NCBI GenBank assembly: GCA_028818995.1
Contig: JAPPMR010000725.1
Location: 1-18,496, forward strand
Direction: 5' to 3'
Source: Candidatus Poribacteria bacterium
Lineage (GTDB): Bacteria > Poribacteria > WGA-4E > WGA-3G
Length of the DNA: 18,496 nucleotides
Position 1 is the first letter of the stretch. Every line of letters starts with the position of its first letter. Shown here one piece after another: positions 8,006 to 15,880 of this stretch. Under the pieces are notes generated by a model that saw nothing but the letters and a program-made list of their open reading frames with translations, did not search any database and was not told the DNA's origin. The position numbers and the translations under genes were made by a program.

Positions 8006-9126
8006 TACCTATGCGTTTTCAGCCTTGCCCACTGTATAGTGAGTTTGTTCCGATATGATACACCTAAATCTGTGTTATCAACTTTGTCATTTTCATCTGA
8101 TCTGCAACTAGGACATTCATTGTCAACTGGATTATCCTTTTCATCTTCTTCTAAATCAACATTTTTATTCTCAAAGATATTTATGTTAGGTTTTGCTTTT
8201 TCAATAGGTTCTGGCAATTCCTTGATTGTAGTGTCTTTATAGACATAATTCCCATTAACATCTATAATCCTAAGTGAAAGCAAATCGCCAATCATAACTC
8301 TTGGACGAGGCATATCCATTTCTGAAATGTCATGTTCACCACCTAAATTGTCGCTGCCAATAACAAGATACCCTCCGCGTTCTCTAATTATTTTAGATTG
8401 ATGAAGTCCGCTCTTGCTTTGAGCTATAAATCTAAGTTTCAAAGAATTGTCATCAATAGACTGAATATGAAGATCCCCAATAAATTTAGGAATATCTGTG
8501 CGGACATGTCTATCATTGAAATAATGAGATTTAGATATCCATCTTATTTCATAATCTAATATGGGTCCATGATGAAGTCCCATCATTGTATTAACAACGT
8601 TATTATGAAATAAACCAAAAGCGTGACCAATCTCATGTGCTATTATCGGCATGTTTAGACGATCACCAGGAAGAACTGCTCCACCACCTGCACGCCATCC
8701 AGAGAAAGTCCAACCTATACCTAAAACACCACCACTCTGAACAAAATCAAGTCCTCCCAGAATAAAAACGTTAATATTGTCATGTTTAACTCTGAATTCT
8801 ATAGGAAGCTCTTGCCACATTTTCTGATAAGTATTGTGAAAATAATGTTCTGCATTGTGTGCTCCATCTACAGTATGAACCACCATTTTATTATTCACAG
8901 TTTCTATACTAAAAGTCTTATTACCAAAGCCGTTTTGTTCCATCTCAGATGCATAGAATTCTTGCGTTTCTTGCATCAGCTTAGTTATTTTATCTACAGG
9001 TGCAGGGGACGCATCCAATGGCCTGAAATACACAATTCTAACCTCAAAAGGATTAATGGCATCTGCAACCATTAAAGGCGATAACAATGTTAATAATATT
9101 AATAAAGATCTTGTTATATGTCTCAT
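8005..9126 (-). CDS. Secreted zinc metalloprotease of the metzincin type
   Basis: The 373-residue protein begins with a signal peptide (MRHITRSLLILLTLLSPL, probable cleavage after VADA near residue 23). The extended zinc motif HEIGHAFGLFH spans residues 164-174 (HExxHxxGxxH: His164, Glu165, His168, His174). A Met-turn candidate NTMMG follows at 179-183, so this is a metzincin, probably acting outside the cytoplasm. Residues about 210-310 look like a beta-rich accessory region. The C-terminal part is an acidic linker with a CPSC pair (about 338-341) and a short basic tail ending NKLTIQWARLKTHR, which looks like a sorting or anchoring signal. The start has GGGAG about 6 bases upstream. The gene stands alone between the tRNA relic and a gene-poor stretch. 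Confidence 0.88.
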   Translation of the reverse strand: MRHITRSLLILLTLLSPLMVADAINPFEVRIVYFRPLDASPAPVDKITKLMQETQEFYASEMEQNGFGNKTFSIETVNNKMVVHTVDGAHNAEHYFHNTYQKMWQELPIEFRVKHDNINVFILGGLDFVQSGGVLGIGWTFSGWRAGGGAVLPGDRLNMPIIAHEIGHAFGLFHNNVVNTMMGLHHGPILDYEIRWISKSHYFNDRHVRTDIPKFIGDLHIQSIDDNSLKLRFIAQSKSGLHQSKIIRERGGYLVIGSDNLGGEHDISEMDMPRPRVMIGDLLSLRIIDVNGNYVYKDTTIKELPEPIEKAKPNINIFENKNVDLEEDEKDNPVDNECPSCRSDENDKVDNTDLGVSYRNKLTIQWARLKTHR

Positions 9127-9259
9127 GTTGTCTCCCTTAAGTATGTTTATTTTGAGGAATAGCTGCCACCCCCCGACCTATTAAACTATAATATTTCCTA
9201 TAACTTAAAAGAAAAAGCACGTACTGCAAAATCGCTGCAACACGTCCTAAAATAAACTG

Positions 9260-9288
9260 TTGACAAAGCTATATGAATATGCTAAACT
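9260..9288 (+). promoter_or_regulatory. Orphan sigma70-type promoter upstream of the inverted repeats
   Basis: TTGACA (9260-9265) and TAAACT (9283-9288, 4 of 6 matches) are 17 bases apart. It points toward the inverted repeats and not toward any plus-strand gene. A transcript would begin near 9295. Confidence 0.5.
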
Positions 9289-9382
9289 TAAAGTGACGAG
9301 GGATAGCAAACTACTCTTCAAGTTGATTTCCTTTGTCAATAACCAGGTTAGCACTGACACTGCGAACCTGATTAAACTCAAA

Positions 9383-9428
9383 GACTCGTTGTGATTTGTC
9401 TCGTATATGTGATGACTCACAACGAGTC
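9383..9428. repeat. Perfect 12-bp inverted repeat with a 22-base spacer
   Basis: GACTCGTTGTGA (9383-9394) and TCACAACGAGTC (9417-9428) are exact reverse complements. Together with the weaker dyad just upstream they could fold as tandem hairpins in RNA, or form a protein-binding site. No U-run follows on the plus strand. Confidence 0.75.
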
Positions 9429-9519
9429 ATCAACGTTTATATACTAACATATCCAGAAATTGAGTGCAAGTATTTTTATCTAAAAATCAAGAATTATTTT
9501 ATTGCGTTGTTTAATCCAC

Positions 9520-9548
9520 TTGACACAACGTGCATAATGTGATATAAT
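9520..9548 (+). promoter_or_regulatory. Fully consensus sigma70 promoter with no plus-strand gene behind it
   Basis: TTGACA (9520-9525), a 17-base spacer and TATAAT (9543-9548) match the consensus at every hexamer position. Transcription would start near 9556 and run into the 3' end of the YihY gene as antisense unless it stops near the T-run at 9599-9605. Confidence 0.75.
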
Positions 9549-9654
9549 ATGCGTAAAAATATCACAAACGTTACGTGTCCAAAACCGTCCATTGCGAATT
9601 TTTTTCTTGGATTTCGGCTTACGCTCTACCCATCCAACTAAAATCGAATTCCCG

Positions 9655-10875
9655 TCAGTTTGTATTCTCTAAAAGAGAACTCACCGTAATTTCCTTGAGT
9701 ATCTCAGTTTGAGTTCCTTGAAGTTCCTGAAACATTTGTATCAATTCGGGTGAAGCCTGCAACGCTTCCGTAAAATGATTCATCAGTTCTTTATCTACGG
9801 ACGTGACAAGGGAGTCAAGGGTAATTGCGCTTAATGAGCGTGCGGGGAGATACCCTTTTGTATCCCCTTGCACCTCATAGATAAGGTTTGCATCTTTGAA
9901 GTAATCGAAAATTCTTTGGACAAGTGATTCGGGCACTTTGGCAGTTGTTGCTACGTCTGCAGCTGAGCAGGCGCCTTTACCTCTGTGAAAATGTGATGCT
10001 ACGATAAGAAATAGCGTTATAATGCCGGGCGCATTGATATAATTATGATTCTCATTTGGCATTTTTCCAAAAGGTTTCTTAGAATCTACGGTTTGTTGAA
10101 TTGAATTTGTTACCTCAACCCCTAACAGAATTATAATCCAAGTTACGTAGATCCATATAGCCAAAATTATCAACATTGCGAATGTTCCATAGATCTCACT
10201 ATAGTTTTGCCACACCGATTCAAAGTAATAGGCAAATACGATGCGCGCGATTTGAAAAAGCGTGCCTGCCAGAAAAGCGCCAATCATCGCAGCTTTCCAG
10301 TTTACTGTGGTGTTAGGCAATGCTACATACATCAGAAAAAACAAAAAGTATACTGATATCCACGGAAAAAGGTAGGCAAAAAATCCATTTGTTATCGCAG
10401 AAAAAAGAAACCAGATTACGAGTGGTCCTATCAACAACAGCATGTAAAAGACTAAGTATTTCTGAAACGCCTGTACTAATGGCAAACGCTTACGGCTTCC
10501 CCAAATGAAATTGAAATGGTCTTCAATGGACATGAAAAGTATTAGGGATATAACGAGGAATAATAAAAAACCTCCTATTCCGAGTCCAGTTAGATTTCTA
10601 TTGGTAAATTCAGAGATTCCAGTTACAATTTCGTCTGCTCTGTAGCGTGGAAGGAAATTATTTAAGGCAGCTATCAGAGGTGAATCCTCGTTTTCTACAA
10701 CGCCAAAGGTCTTTAGTAGAAAAAGGGCAACGGCTGATAAAGGGACAAGGCAAAGGAGTGTGTTGAAGGCGAGTGATGCGGCTTGATGCGGGCATTTATG
10801 TTGCCTGAATTGATGTAAAACGTTCTCGCTGATTTCTAAAATATTGATGGAGAATGACCGAAATAAGTGTAACAT
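9655..10875 (-). CDS. YihY/BrkB (UPF0761) family inner-membrane protein
   Basis: The 406-residue protein matches the YihY/virulence-factor BrkB family, at times misnamed ribonuclease BN. Hallmarks are HQAASLAFNTLLCLVPL (about 35-51) in place of AAxLAYxxLLSLxP, the FNFIWGS segment after TM2, LPNTTVNWKAAMIGAFLAGTLFQ, and YGTFAMLIILAIWIYVTWIIILLGVEV at the end of the membrane domain, with about six TM helices. A soluble extension of about 130 residues follows; residues near 285-345 look like a winged-helix module, seen in other long family members. The molecular function of the family is unknown to me. No SD is visible before ATG 10875, so the start is less certain than the gene. Confidence 0.88.
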   Translation of the reverse strand: MLHLFRSFSINILEISENVLHQFRQHKCPHQAASLAFNTLLCLVPLSAVALFLLKTFGVVENEDSPLIAALNNFLPRYRADEIVTGISEFTNRNLTGLGIGGFLLFLVISLILFMSIEDHFNFIWGSRKRLPLVQAFQKYLVFYMLLLIGPLVIWFLFSAITNGFFAYLFPWISVYFLFFLMYVALPNTTVNWKAAMIGAFLAGTLFQIARIVFAYYFESVWQNYSEIYGTFAMLIILAIWIYVTWIIILLGVEVTNSIQQTVDSKKPFGKMPNENHNYINAPGIITLFLIVASHFHRGKGACSAADVATTAKVPESLVQRIFDYFKDANLIYEVQGDTKGYLPARSLSAITLDSLVTSVDKELMNHFTEALQASPELIQMFQELQGTQTEILKEITVSSLLENTN

Positions 10876-11017
10876 TTTACATTGTCTGAGTTTCGCTTAA
10901 ACCGAAAAATCCTTATTAATATAACCCATTAAACTACAATGATCGCATCCATCGTAAAATATAACATATTTGGCAAAAATAGCCAAGAATCTTGTGCCAA
11001 AACTCAACTTTCGCACC

Positions 11018-11047
11018 TTGACACTCAGTCCTAATTTGTGCTAAAAT
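11018..11047 (+). promoter_or_regulatory. Promoter of the retropepsin-like gene
   Basis: A perfect -35 TTGACA (11018-11023) and TAAAAT (11042-11047, 5 of 6) are separated by 18 bases, about 40 bases upstream of the start codon. Confidence 0.7.
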
Positions 11048-11087
11048 TTGGAATTAGAGTGTCTATCAGAAAACGAAGGAGTGACAA

Positions 11088-11501
11088 ATGGAACATACAA
11101 CCCCAATTGAACTTGAAAACCTAAAAGATTTGCACTTGGCAGAATTTGGCATTGTCAAGCCCGAAGAGGTGCGTAGACTCATTATTGAAGATGCACTCGT
11201 TGATACTGGTGCGACGGGACTCTGCCTCCCCAAATCGCTCGTTCAGCAACTCGGACTTACCCCGATCCGACAAATCCGGGTGCAAACCGCAAACGGCACT
11301 GTAGAACGCACTATTTATTCAGAGGTGAAATATACCGTCTTGGAACGAAGCCACTCCATTCAAGTAACAGACCTTCCTGAAGACACACCTGTCCTCGTTG
11401 GACACATGATATTGGAAGCACTTGACCTCTGTGTTGATATAAGAAATGGTTTGATTCATAATCCTGCACACGGCGGTGCATGGACAATAAAAATACTCTG
11501 A
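11088..11501 (+). CDS. Retropepsin-like (clan AA) aspartic protease
   Basis: The 137-residue single-domain protein has one catalytic triad, ALVDTGATGLCLP with DTGA at residues 39-42. This is followed by a flap region with TANGTVER, and by VLVGHMILEALDLCVDIRNGLIHNP near the C-terminus, which matches the hydrophobic ILGxxxLExxxLxVD signature of the retropepsin fold. Such proteins act as homodimers because each chain gives one Asp. There is no signal peptide or membrane helix, so it is probably cytoplasmic. The start has AAGGAG spaced 6 bases before the ATG, and a strong promoter lies just upstream. Similar solitary proteases occur in bacteria and archaea, some next to toxin-like genes; the substrate is unknown. 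No reverse transcriptase or other retroelement part is nearby. Confidence 0.85.
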   Translation: MEHTTPIELENLKDLHLAEFGIVKPEEVRRLIIEDALVDTGATGLCLPKSLVQQLGLTPIRQIRVQTANGTVERTIYSEVKYTVLERSHSIQVTDLPEDTPVLVGHMILEALDLCVDIRNGLIHNPAHGGAWTIKIL

Positions 11502-11543
11502 CAGCGTGTGACACCAAAGGTTACTTTTTGGGCAATAATTTCT

Positions 11544-11712
11544 ATGAAAACTACTCATAAAATACTTTTTCAAGATTCGCGCGATTTGAAAAATATACCA
11601 TCAGAAAGTGTTGATCTGATAGTAACTTCTCCACCGTAAACTTGGAAATGTTTGATTCTATTAGATCAATATGATGTTATAAAACCTATGTAAATGACGC
11701 ACTATTTATGAT
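11544..11712 (+). pseudogene. Remnant of a DNA (N4-cytosine/N6-adenine) methyltransferase gene
   Basis: From ATG 11544 a 31-codon frame reads KILFQDSRDLKN, then SVDLIVTSPP, and stops at TAA 11637 where the family has the Tyr of TSPPY. In the next frame the reading continues as NLEMFDSI (11639-11662), fitting the stretch after SPPY (often PMIEMWD). So one frameshift or small deletion near 11637 broke the gene, and a further stop follows at 11672. The rest of the methyltransferase is gone. An intact methyltransferase of another type starts 42 bases downstream. Confidence 0.7.
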
Positions 11713-11754
11713 GTGAAAGTCAAGGAAAATAATATCTATAAAGGAGATGTCAGA

Positions 11755-12615
11755 ATGACTCACATTTGGAGAAAAAAATATAAAGATCGTAGTAGAATCC
11801 TTGATAAATTCTATACGAAACAGGAAGTCGTCAAAAGGTGTTTAGAAGAAGTAAATAAATTACCTTATATATATGATTGCGTGATAGAACCGTCTGCGGG
11901 GGATGGTGCTTTCTATAAAAATATCAAGCATGACACCAAAATAGGAATTGACATTGATCCGCAACATGACGAGATTACCAAAGGGGACTGGTTCAATTAC
12001 AAAATTAATAAAGTGTACGAGCGCGTGTTGGTTATAGGGAATCCGCCGTTTGGTCAATATCAAAAACTATCTTCAAAATTTATATCACATGCTCTCTCAT
12101 TTAATAATGTCCAAACAATTGCTTTTGTTTTACCAGATGTATATAGAAAACATACACGGCAAAAAATATTACCATATAATTGGAGAATAGTCTCCATCAC
12201 TGAATTAGGAAGGGATTGTTTTACATTAGAGGGAAAGGAATATCATGTGCCTGCAAGTTTCTTCATTTTTGATAAATCAGAAGGAAAAGATTTAAGAGTT
12301 AACCCTAATGCCTATACAGAAGCTAATGATTTTAAGTTCTCTAATAAAGATGATTTTGACATATTTGTATTTGGGGCATCACCAAGAAGAATTACCAAAA
12401 ACCCGACACCGAACAATAGAGGATACTTTCTTAAGTCAAAAATTCCAGTGAAAGATTTAATATCCAAAATCAAAGCAGTTGATTGGAATGGATATTCTTG
12501 TGCAAACGGGGGCGTATATTGGCTAACAAAATACGAATTTCTGGAGCAATATATAAAATGTCATGAACCTAATAGAACTCAAGAAAGCCGGAGAAATTTG
12601 TTTGATTTCCCTTAG
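11755..12615 (+). CDS. N6-adenine-type DNA methyltransferase, likely type II modification enzyme
   Basis: The protein of 286 residues transfers a methyl group from S-adenosylmethionine to DNA. ATG 11755 has AAGGAG 8 bases upstream and gives a natural N-terminus; a GTG at 11713 would add 14 residues. Motifs in order: DKFYTKQEVV (about 17-26, motif X-like), EPSAGDGAF (45-53, motif I SAM site), GIDIDP (64-69, motif II) and IGNPPFGQYQKLSSKF (94-109, motif IV NPPF of adenine methyltransferases). The C-terminal third (about 190-286) is the presumed target-recognition part and has no motif I recognise. It is followed closely by an endonuclease candidate, as expected of a restriction-modification operon. 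The AT-rich composition differs from the flanking genes, which suggests transfer. Confidence 0.82.
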   Translation: MTHIWRKKYKDRSRILDKFYTKQEVVKRCLEEVNKLPYIYDCVIEPSAGDGAFYKNIKHDTKIGIDIDPQHDEITKGDWFNYKINKVYERVLVIGNPPFGQYQKLSSKFISHALSFNNVQTIAFVLPDVYRKHTRQKILPYNWRIVSITELGRDCFTLEGKEYHVPASFFIFDKSEGKDLRVNPNAYTEANDFKFSNKDDFDIFVFGASPRRITKNPTPNNRGYFLKSKIPVKDLISKIKAVDWNGYSCANGGVYWLTKYEFLEQYIKCHEPNRTQESRRNLFDFP

Positions 12616-12660
12616 CTTCATGTGTCAAGAAAAACTGCCTATTTCTTTCTCGTAAAATTT

Positions 12661-13239
12661 ATGAACCAGATAGAACTAAAGAAAAAGATATGTGAAATCT
12701 TAGATAACATAGATAAAAGTAGGAAATTAAGGGAAAGTGCGGAAAGTATTAAGGATGAATTAATTGATTTAACTCTTAGAGAAGAAATCTCTGAACAAGA
12801 CTTTTACAAAATCAGCAGTATTCTGTCCACACAATCAAGAAGTCCTTTGTGGGAAAATTATTTCATAAGAAAACATGATTGTGTAAGAGTTAGTAAAGAT
12901 GAAGATAGAGGGGATTTTAAAAAGAACGGCAGATATTATGAGTATAAAAGCTCTGGTTACAATCAGGCTAATTCTGTACACATGCTTCAAATTAGACCTT
13001 GGCAGGATTGCGATTACATTATCCAGTCAGTCTCCGATGATACGGCGACCACATTTGTTTTAACGCATGCAGAAATGATGTTAGAAATGGAAAAACTAAA
13101 GGCCTCTCGCGCACATGGAACTCAAGCTTTAGTGAATAATGAAAATATAGAATACAGAATGACCCTAAAAAGAAATTCTGCGAATTGGGATAGATGGATG
13201 AATAACTATCACAAAGAAGGCGATATTTTTCAATCCTGA
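12661..13239 (+). CDS. Candidate type II restriction endonuclease (PD-(D/E)xK fold)
   Basis: The protein is 192 residues from ATG 12661; a GTG at 12622 would add 13. Neither has a clear SD, so the start is open. The catalytic pattern is visible: RGDFKKNGRYYEYKSSGY, i.e. Asp85 then Glu94-x-Lys96 (D-x8-E-x-K). An N-terminal helical region (1-60) precedes it, with QIRPWQDCDYIIQSV and ASRAHGTQAL after it, both reminiscent of PD-(D/E)xK restriction enzymes. It lies 45 bases after the methyltransferase on the same strand, the usual M-then-R order. I cannot name the specificity. A Mrr-like or other repair nuclease is the alternative. Confidence 0.7.
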   Translation: MNQIELKKKICEILDNIDKSRKLRESAESIKDELIDLTLREEISEQDFYKISSILSTQSRSPLWENYFIRKHDCVRVSKDEDRGDFKKNGRYYEYKSSGYNQANSVHMLQIRPWQDCDYIIQSVSDDTATTFVLTHAEMMLEMEKLKASRAHGTQALVNNENIEYRMTLKRNSANWDRWMNNYHKEGDIFQS

Positions 13240-13276
13240 AACAAAATGAAGGCGAAGGTCAAAGTATCACTAAATC

Positions 13277-14026
13277 ATGGCTGATAACAACAAATTGAAA
13301 GAAAAACTACAATCTCGGATAGACAAATTTGCTGATGAAAAAAGAAAAGTATGGTTCGAAAACTATATTAAACACGATACCAAATATCGCGGCGTTGAAA
13401 TTCCCACAATTAGAGCAGAATTGAAAGACTGGTATAAGCACGAAAACATTGACGAACTTCCACTTGATGAGCAGTTGAACTTGGCTCTCTCATTTTTTAA
13501 AGAGGACTATGCAGAAGATAAATTTGCGGGAATCTTATTTTTACAGATTCATCTTTATAACAAATTTGATTACAAAGAGTTGCTTTCAAAATTTGAGTCA
13601 ATTTTTGAGAATGGATACATTTACGATTGGAGTGTGTGCGATTGGTTTTGCACCAGAGTCCTGCGACAAATGATAAAAATAAACGGTAAAGAGTGCGCCG
13701 AAGCAATATCTAAATGGCATACCGCTAATAACGTATGGCAAGCCAGATGTTCTGTGGTTGCTTTTACCACATTAACAAAGGAGAATAAATATACATCACT
13801 ATTATTGAAATCAAATGCCAAACTCATTAAAAGAGAAGAACGTTTTGCTAAAACTGCTGTTGGATGGATATTGCGGGAATTGTCAAAGGTTGATAAACAG
13901 ATAGTGGTGGATTTTATTGCGGAATACCGTGAGTGTTTTTCAAGAGAAAGCCATGAAAATGCGATAAAATATTTTGATAAAGATGAAAAGAAAAAGATGA
14001 GAGAATTATTTAAGTCTATTTCGTAA
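13277..14026 (+). CDS. AlkD-like DNA glycosylase (HEAT-like repeats)
   Basis: AlkD-family enzymes remove 3- and 7-alkylated purines from DNA, using a superhelix of HEAT-like repeats rather than base flipping. The 249-residue protein is all-helical with the family motifs: YRGVEIPTIR (37-46), WSVCD (118-122), WQARCSVVAFTTL (154-166), and AVGWILRELSK (194-204). By alignment to B. cereus AlkD, Trp118, Asp122 and Trp197 correspond to the catalytic and DNA-clasping Trp109, Asp113 and Trp187, so it is probably active. It follows the endonuclease gene by 37 bases on the same strand and is likely in the same transcript. The SD is weak (GAAGG is too far away). The 28-base gap to the convergent ABC gene holds no clear terminator. 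Confidence 0.88.
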   Translation: MADNNKLKEKLQSRIDKFADEKRKVWFENYIKHDTKYRGVEIPTIRAELKDWYKHENIDELPLDEQLNLALSFFKEDYAEDKFAGILFLQIHLYNKFDYKELLSKFESIFENGYIYDWSVCDWFCTRVLRQMIKINGKECAEAISKWHTANNVWQARCSVVAFTTLTKENKYTSLLLKSNAKLIKREERFAKTAVGWILRELSKVDKQIVVDFIAEYRECFSRESHENAIKYFDKDEKKKMRELFKSIS

Positions 14027-14054
14027 ACCGTGAAGGCTTTATAAACCAACCGAA

Positions 14055-15866
14055 TTATAAATTCTTCATCCCTTCCTGCCCCTTATATTGCAACTGATAC
14101 AACCGATAATAGATACCCTCTTTTTGTAATAACTCGTTATGTGTGCCAGTCTCTCGGATTTCACCGCGATGCATCACAATAATCTTGTCAGCATTTTGGA
14201 TTGTAGAGAGACGATGCGCAATCACAACAGATGTCCTGTTTTCCATTAAACGACTGAGCGCATCTTCAATCAGAATTTCGGTTTCGGTGTCAACGCTTGA
14301 AGTCGCTTCGTCAAGGATGAGGATACTCGGATCGGAAGCTAACGCACGCGCGAACGCAACCAATTGCTTTTGTCCAACAGATAACCCACCACCATCTTCT
14401 TTGATCTCAGTGTCATATCGGTCAGGCATTTTTTGGACAAACCTGTCTAAATGCACATCTTTTGACGCACGTGCTACCTGTTTGGGTGAGATGGACGGAT
14501 CACCTAAACTGATATTACGTTCAATTGAATCAGAGAAAAGAAAGATATTCTGTTGCACGATACTGATTGCACTCCGAAGTTCCTCTAAGTTCATTTTACG
14601 GAGGTCCACACCGTCAATCAGAATTTGTCCTTTGTTGATTTCATAGAAGCGGCAAAGTAAGTTAATAATAGATGATTTCCCCGCCCCCGTATGCCCCACA
14701 AGTGCAACCTTTTCACCCGGTTTTACCGTGAACGAAACATCTCGTAACACATAATCTTCATCGTTGTAGGCAAACCAGACGTTTCGAAATTCAATCTCGC
14801 CTTTTAGAGTTTCTTCTCCTGTCTTATCAGTAGTAGAAACGATAGTCGGTTCTGTGTCAAGCAAATGGAAGATGCGTTCGGAAGATGCCATTGCATTTTG
14901 GAAAATAGTGTACTTTTCACTAAGTTCACGGATGGGCCAAAAAAACCTTTCAGCGTATCGCATAAATGCCACTAACACGCCAAAAGACAACGCACCCTGT
15001 ACAATTTGTCCACCGCCGTACCAGATGATCACTGCCGTAGCAAGCGATGCAGTTACTTCAATTAAGGGATGGAAAATGGAAAAATAGAAGATACTTCGTA
15101 AATTCGCAGCGAGGTATCTTCTATTACGTTCATTAAAACGAAGATAACTTCGACGTTCCTGTGCGAATAACTTCATCGTCGTCATGCCAACGATGTTTTC
15201 CTGTAAAAACGCATTAATGCGTGCATATTGTTTGCGTTGTTCACGAAAAGCACGGCGCGAGTAAATTTGATATACAAGCGTTGCACCAAAGATGATAGGC
15301 AACACTGAAAACGTCACAATCGCAACTTTCCAGTTGTAAAGCAGCATCGCCACCATAATACCCAATATAACCAATATATTTGAGAATACTGTAATCACAC
15401 CAGAGGTAAACAGCTCGTTGAGAACTTGCACATCACCCATGACGCGTGTCATCAGTCTACCAACTGGATTCTTATCAAAATACTGCACGTCCAGACGTTG
15501 TAGGTGCGAAAAGAGAGTTTGACGAAGATCGTGCATGACGTTTTGTCCGATCATTAACATACGATATTCCTCAAAATAGGAAAATACAAACTCGCCTATC
15601 AATCCGAATACAAGAAAAGCTGCGATCATGCTCAACCCTTGCAGTTCACCAGGGACGATATAATGGTCAATAGCGATTTGCATCAGAAACGGACCAGCGA
15701 GGAACGAGAGTGTCCTCCCAACCATAAGAAATGCGATGAGCACCAACTGCAATGTGTAAGGTTTGAGGTATGCAATGAGTCGCTTCATCAACACTCGGTC
15801 GTACACTTTTCCGATGTCGTCTTCTTCTTCGCTATATTCATATAGACCGCTTCCCATTCCAAACAT
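14055..15866 (-). CDS. ABC exporter half-transporter, catalytic-site subunit of a heterodimer
   Basis: This 603-residue type IV (MsbA/BmrD-like) exporter half has a six-TM domain (about 35-325) and an ATPase domain (about 355-595). Walker A is GHTGAGKSS (391-399), Walker B ILILDE with catalytic Glu520, and the H-loop His is at 551 (IAHRLST). Its signature is LSVGQ (495-499) instead of LSGGQ. In heterodimeric exporters such as TM287/288, the subunit with the full Walker B carries the altered signature, which pairs with the partner's degenerate Walker B. That is exactly the pattern seen here. The start has AGAGGA about 8 bases upstream. It lies 14 bases after its partner gene and is intact; the substrate is unknown. 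Confidence 0.93.
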   Translation of the reverse strand: MFGMGSGLYEYSEEEDDIGKVYDRVLMKRLIAYLKPYTLQLVLIAFLMVGRTLSFLAGPFLMQIAIDHYIVPGELQGLSMIAAFLVFGLIGEFVFSYFEEYRMLMIGQNVMHDLRQTLFSHLQRLDVQYFDKNPVGRLMTRVMGDVQVLNELFTSGVITVFSNILVILGIMVAMLLYNWKVAIVTFSVLPIIFGATLVYQIYSRRAFREQRKQYARINAFLQENIVGMTTMKLFAQERRSYLRFNERNRRYLAANLRSIFYFSIFHPLIEVTASLATAVIIWYGGGQIVQGALSFGVLVAFMRYAERFFWPIRELSEKYTIFQNAMASSERIFHLLDTEPTIVSTTDKTGEETLKGEIEFRNVWFAYNDEDYVLRDVSFTVKPGEKVALVGHTGAGKSSIINLLCRFYEINKGQILIDGVDLRKMNLEELRSAISIVQQNIFLFSDSIERNISLGDPSISPKQVARASKDVHLDRFVQKMPDRYDTEIKEDGGGLSVGQKQLVAFARALASDPSILILDEATSSVDTETEILIEDALSRLMENRTSVVIAHRLSTIQNADKIIVMHRGEIRETGTHNELLQKEGIYYRLYQLQYKGQEGMKNL

Positions 15867-15880
15867 AGGGACATTCCTCT

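Larger units (their letters stand above)
9127..9654. other. Gene-free region of 528 bases with two plus-strand promoters and hairpins
   Basis: I see no convincing ORF here. It contains a promoter at 9260-9288, a weak dyad at about 9343-9369 (CAGGTT/AACCTG around a 15-base centre), a long perfect inverted repeat at 9383-9428, and a fully consensus promoter at 9520-9548. It lies between the 5' end of the metalloprotease gene and the 3' end of the YihY gene, both on the minus strand, so the plus-strand promoters are not explained by either gene. Confidence 0.6.

Noticed and set aside
9383..9428. The 12-bp inverted repeat as an intrinsic terminator
   Set aside because: The 22-base loop is long, and no run of T follows on the plus strand; on the minus strand the flank also lacks a T-run.
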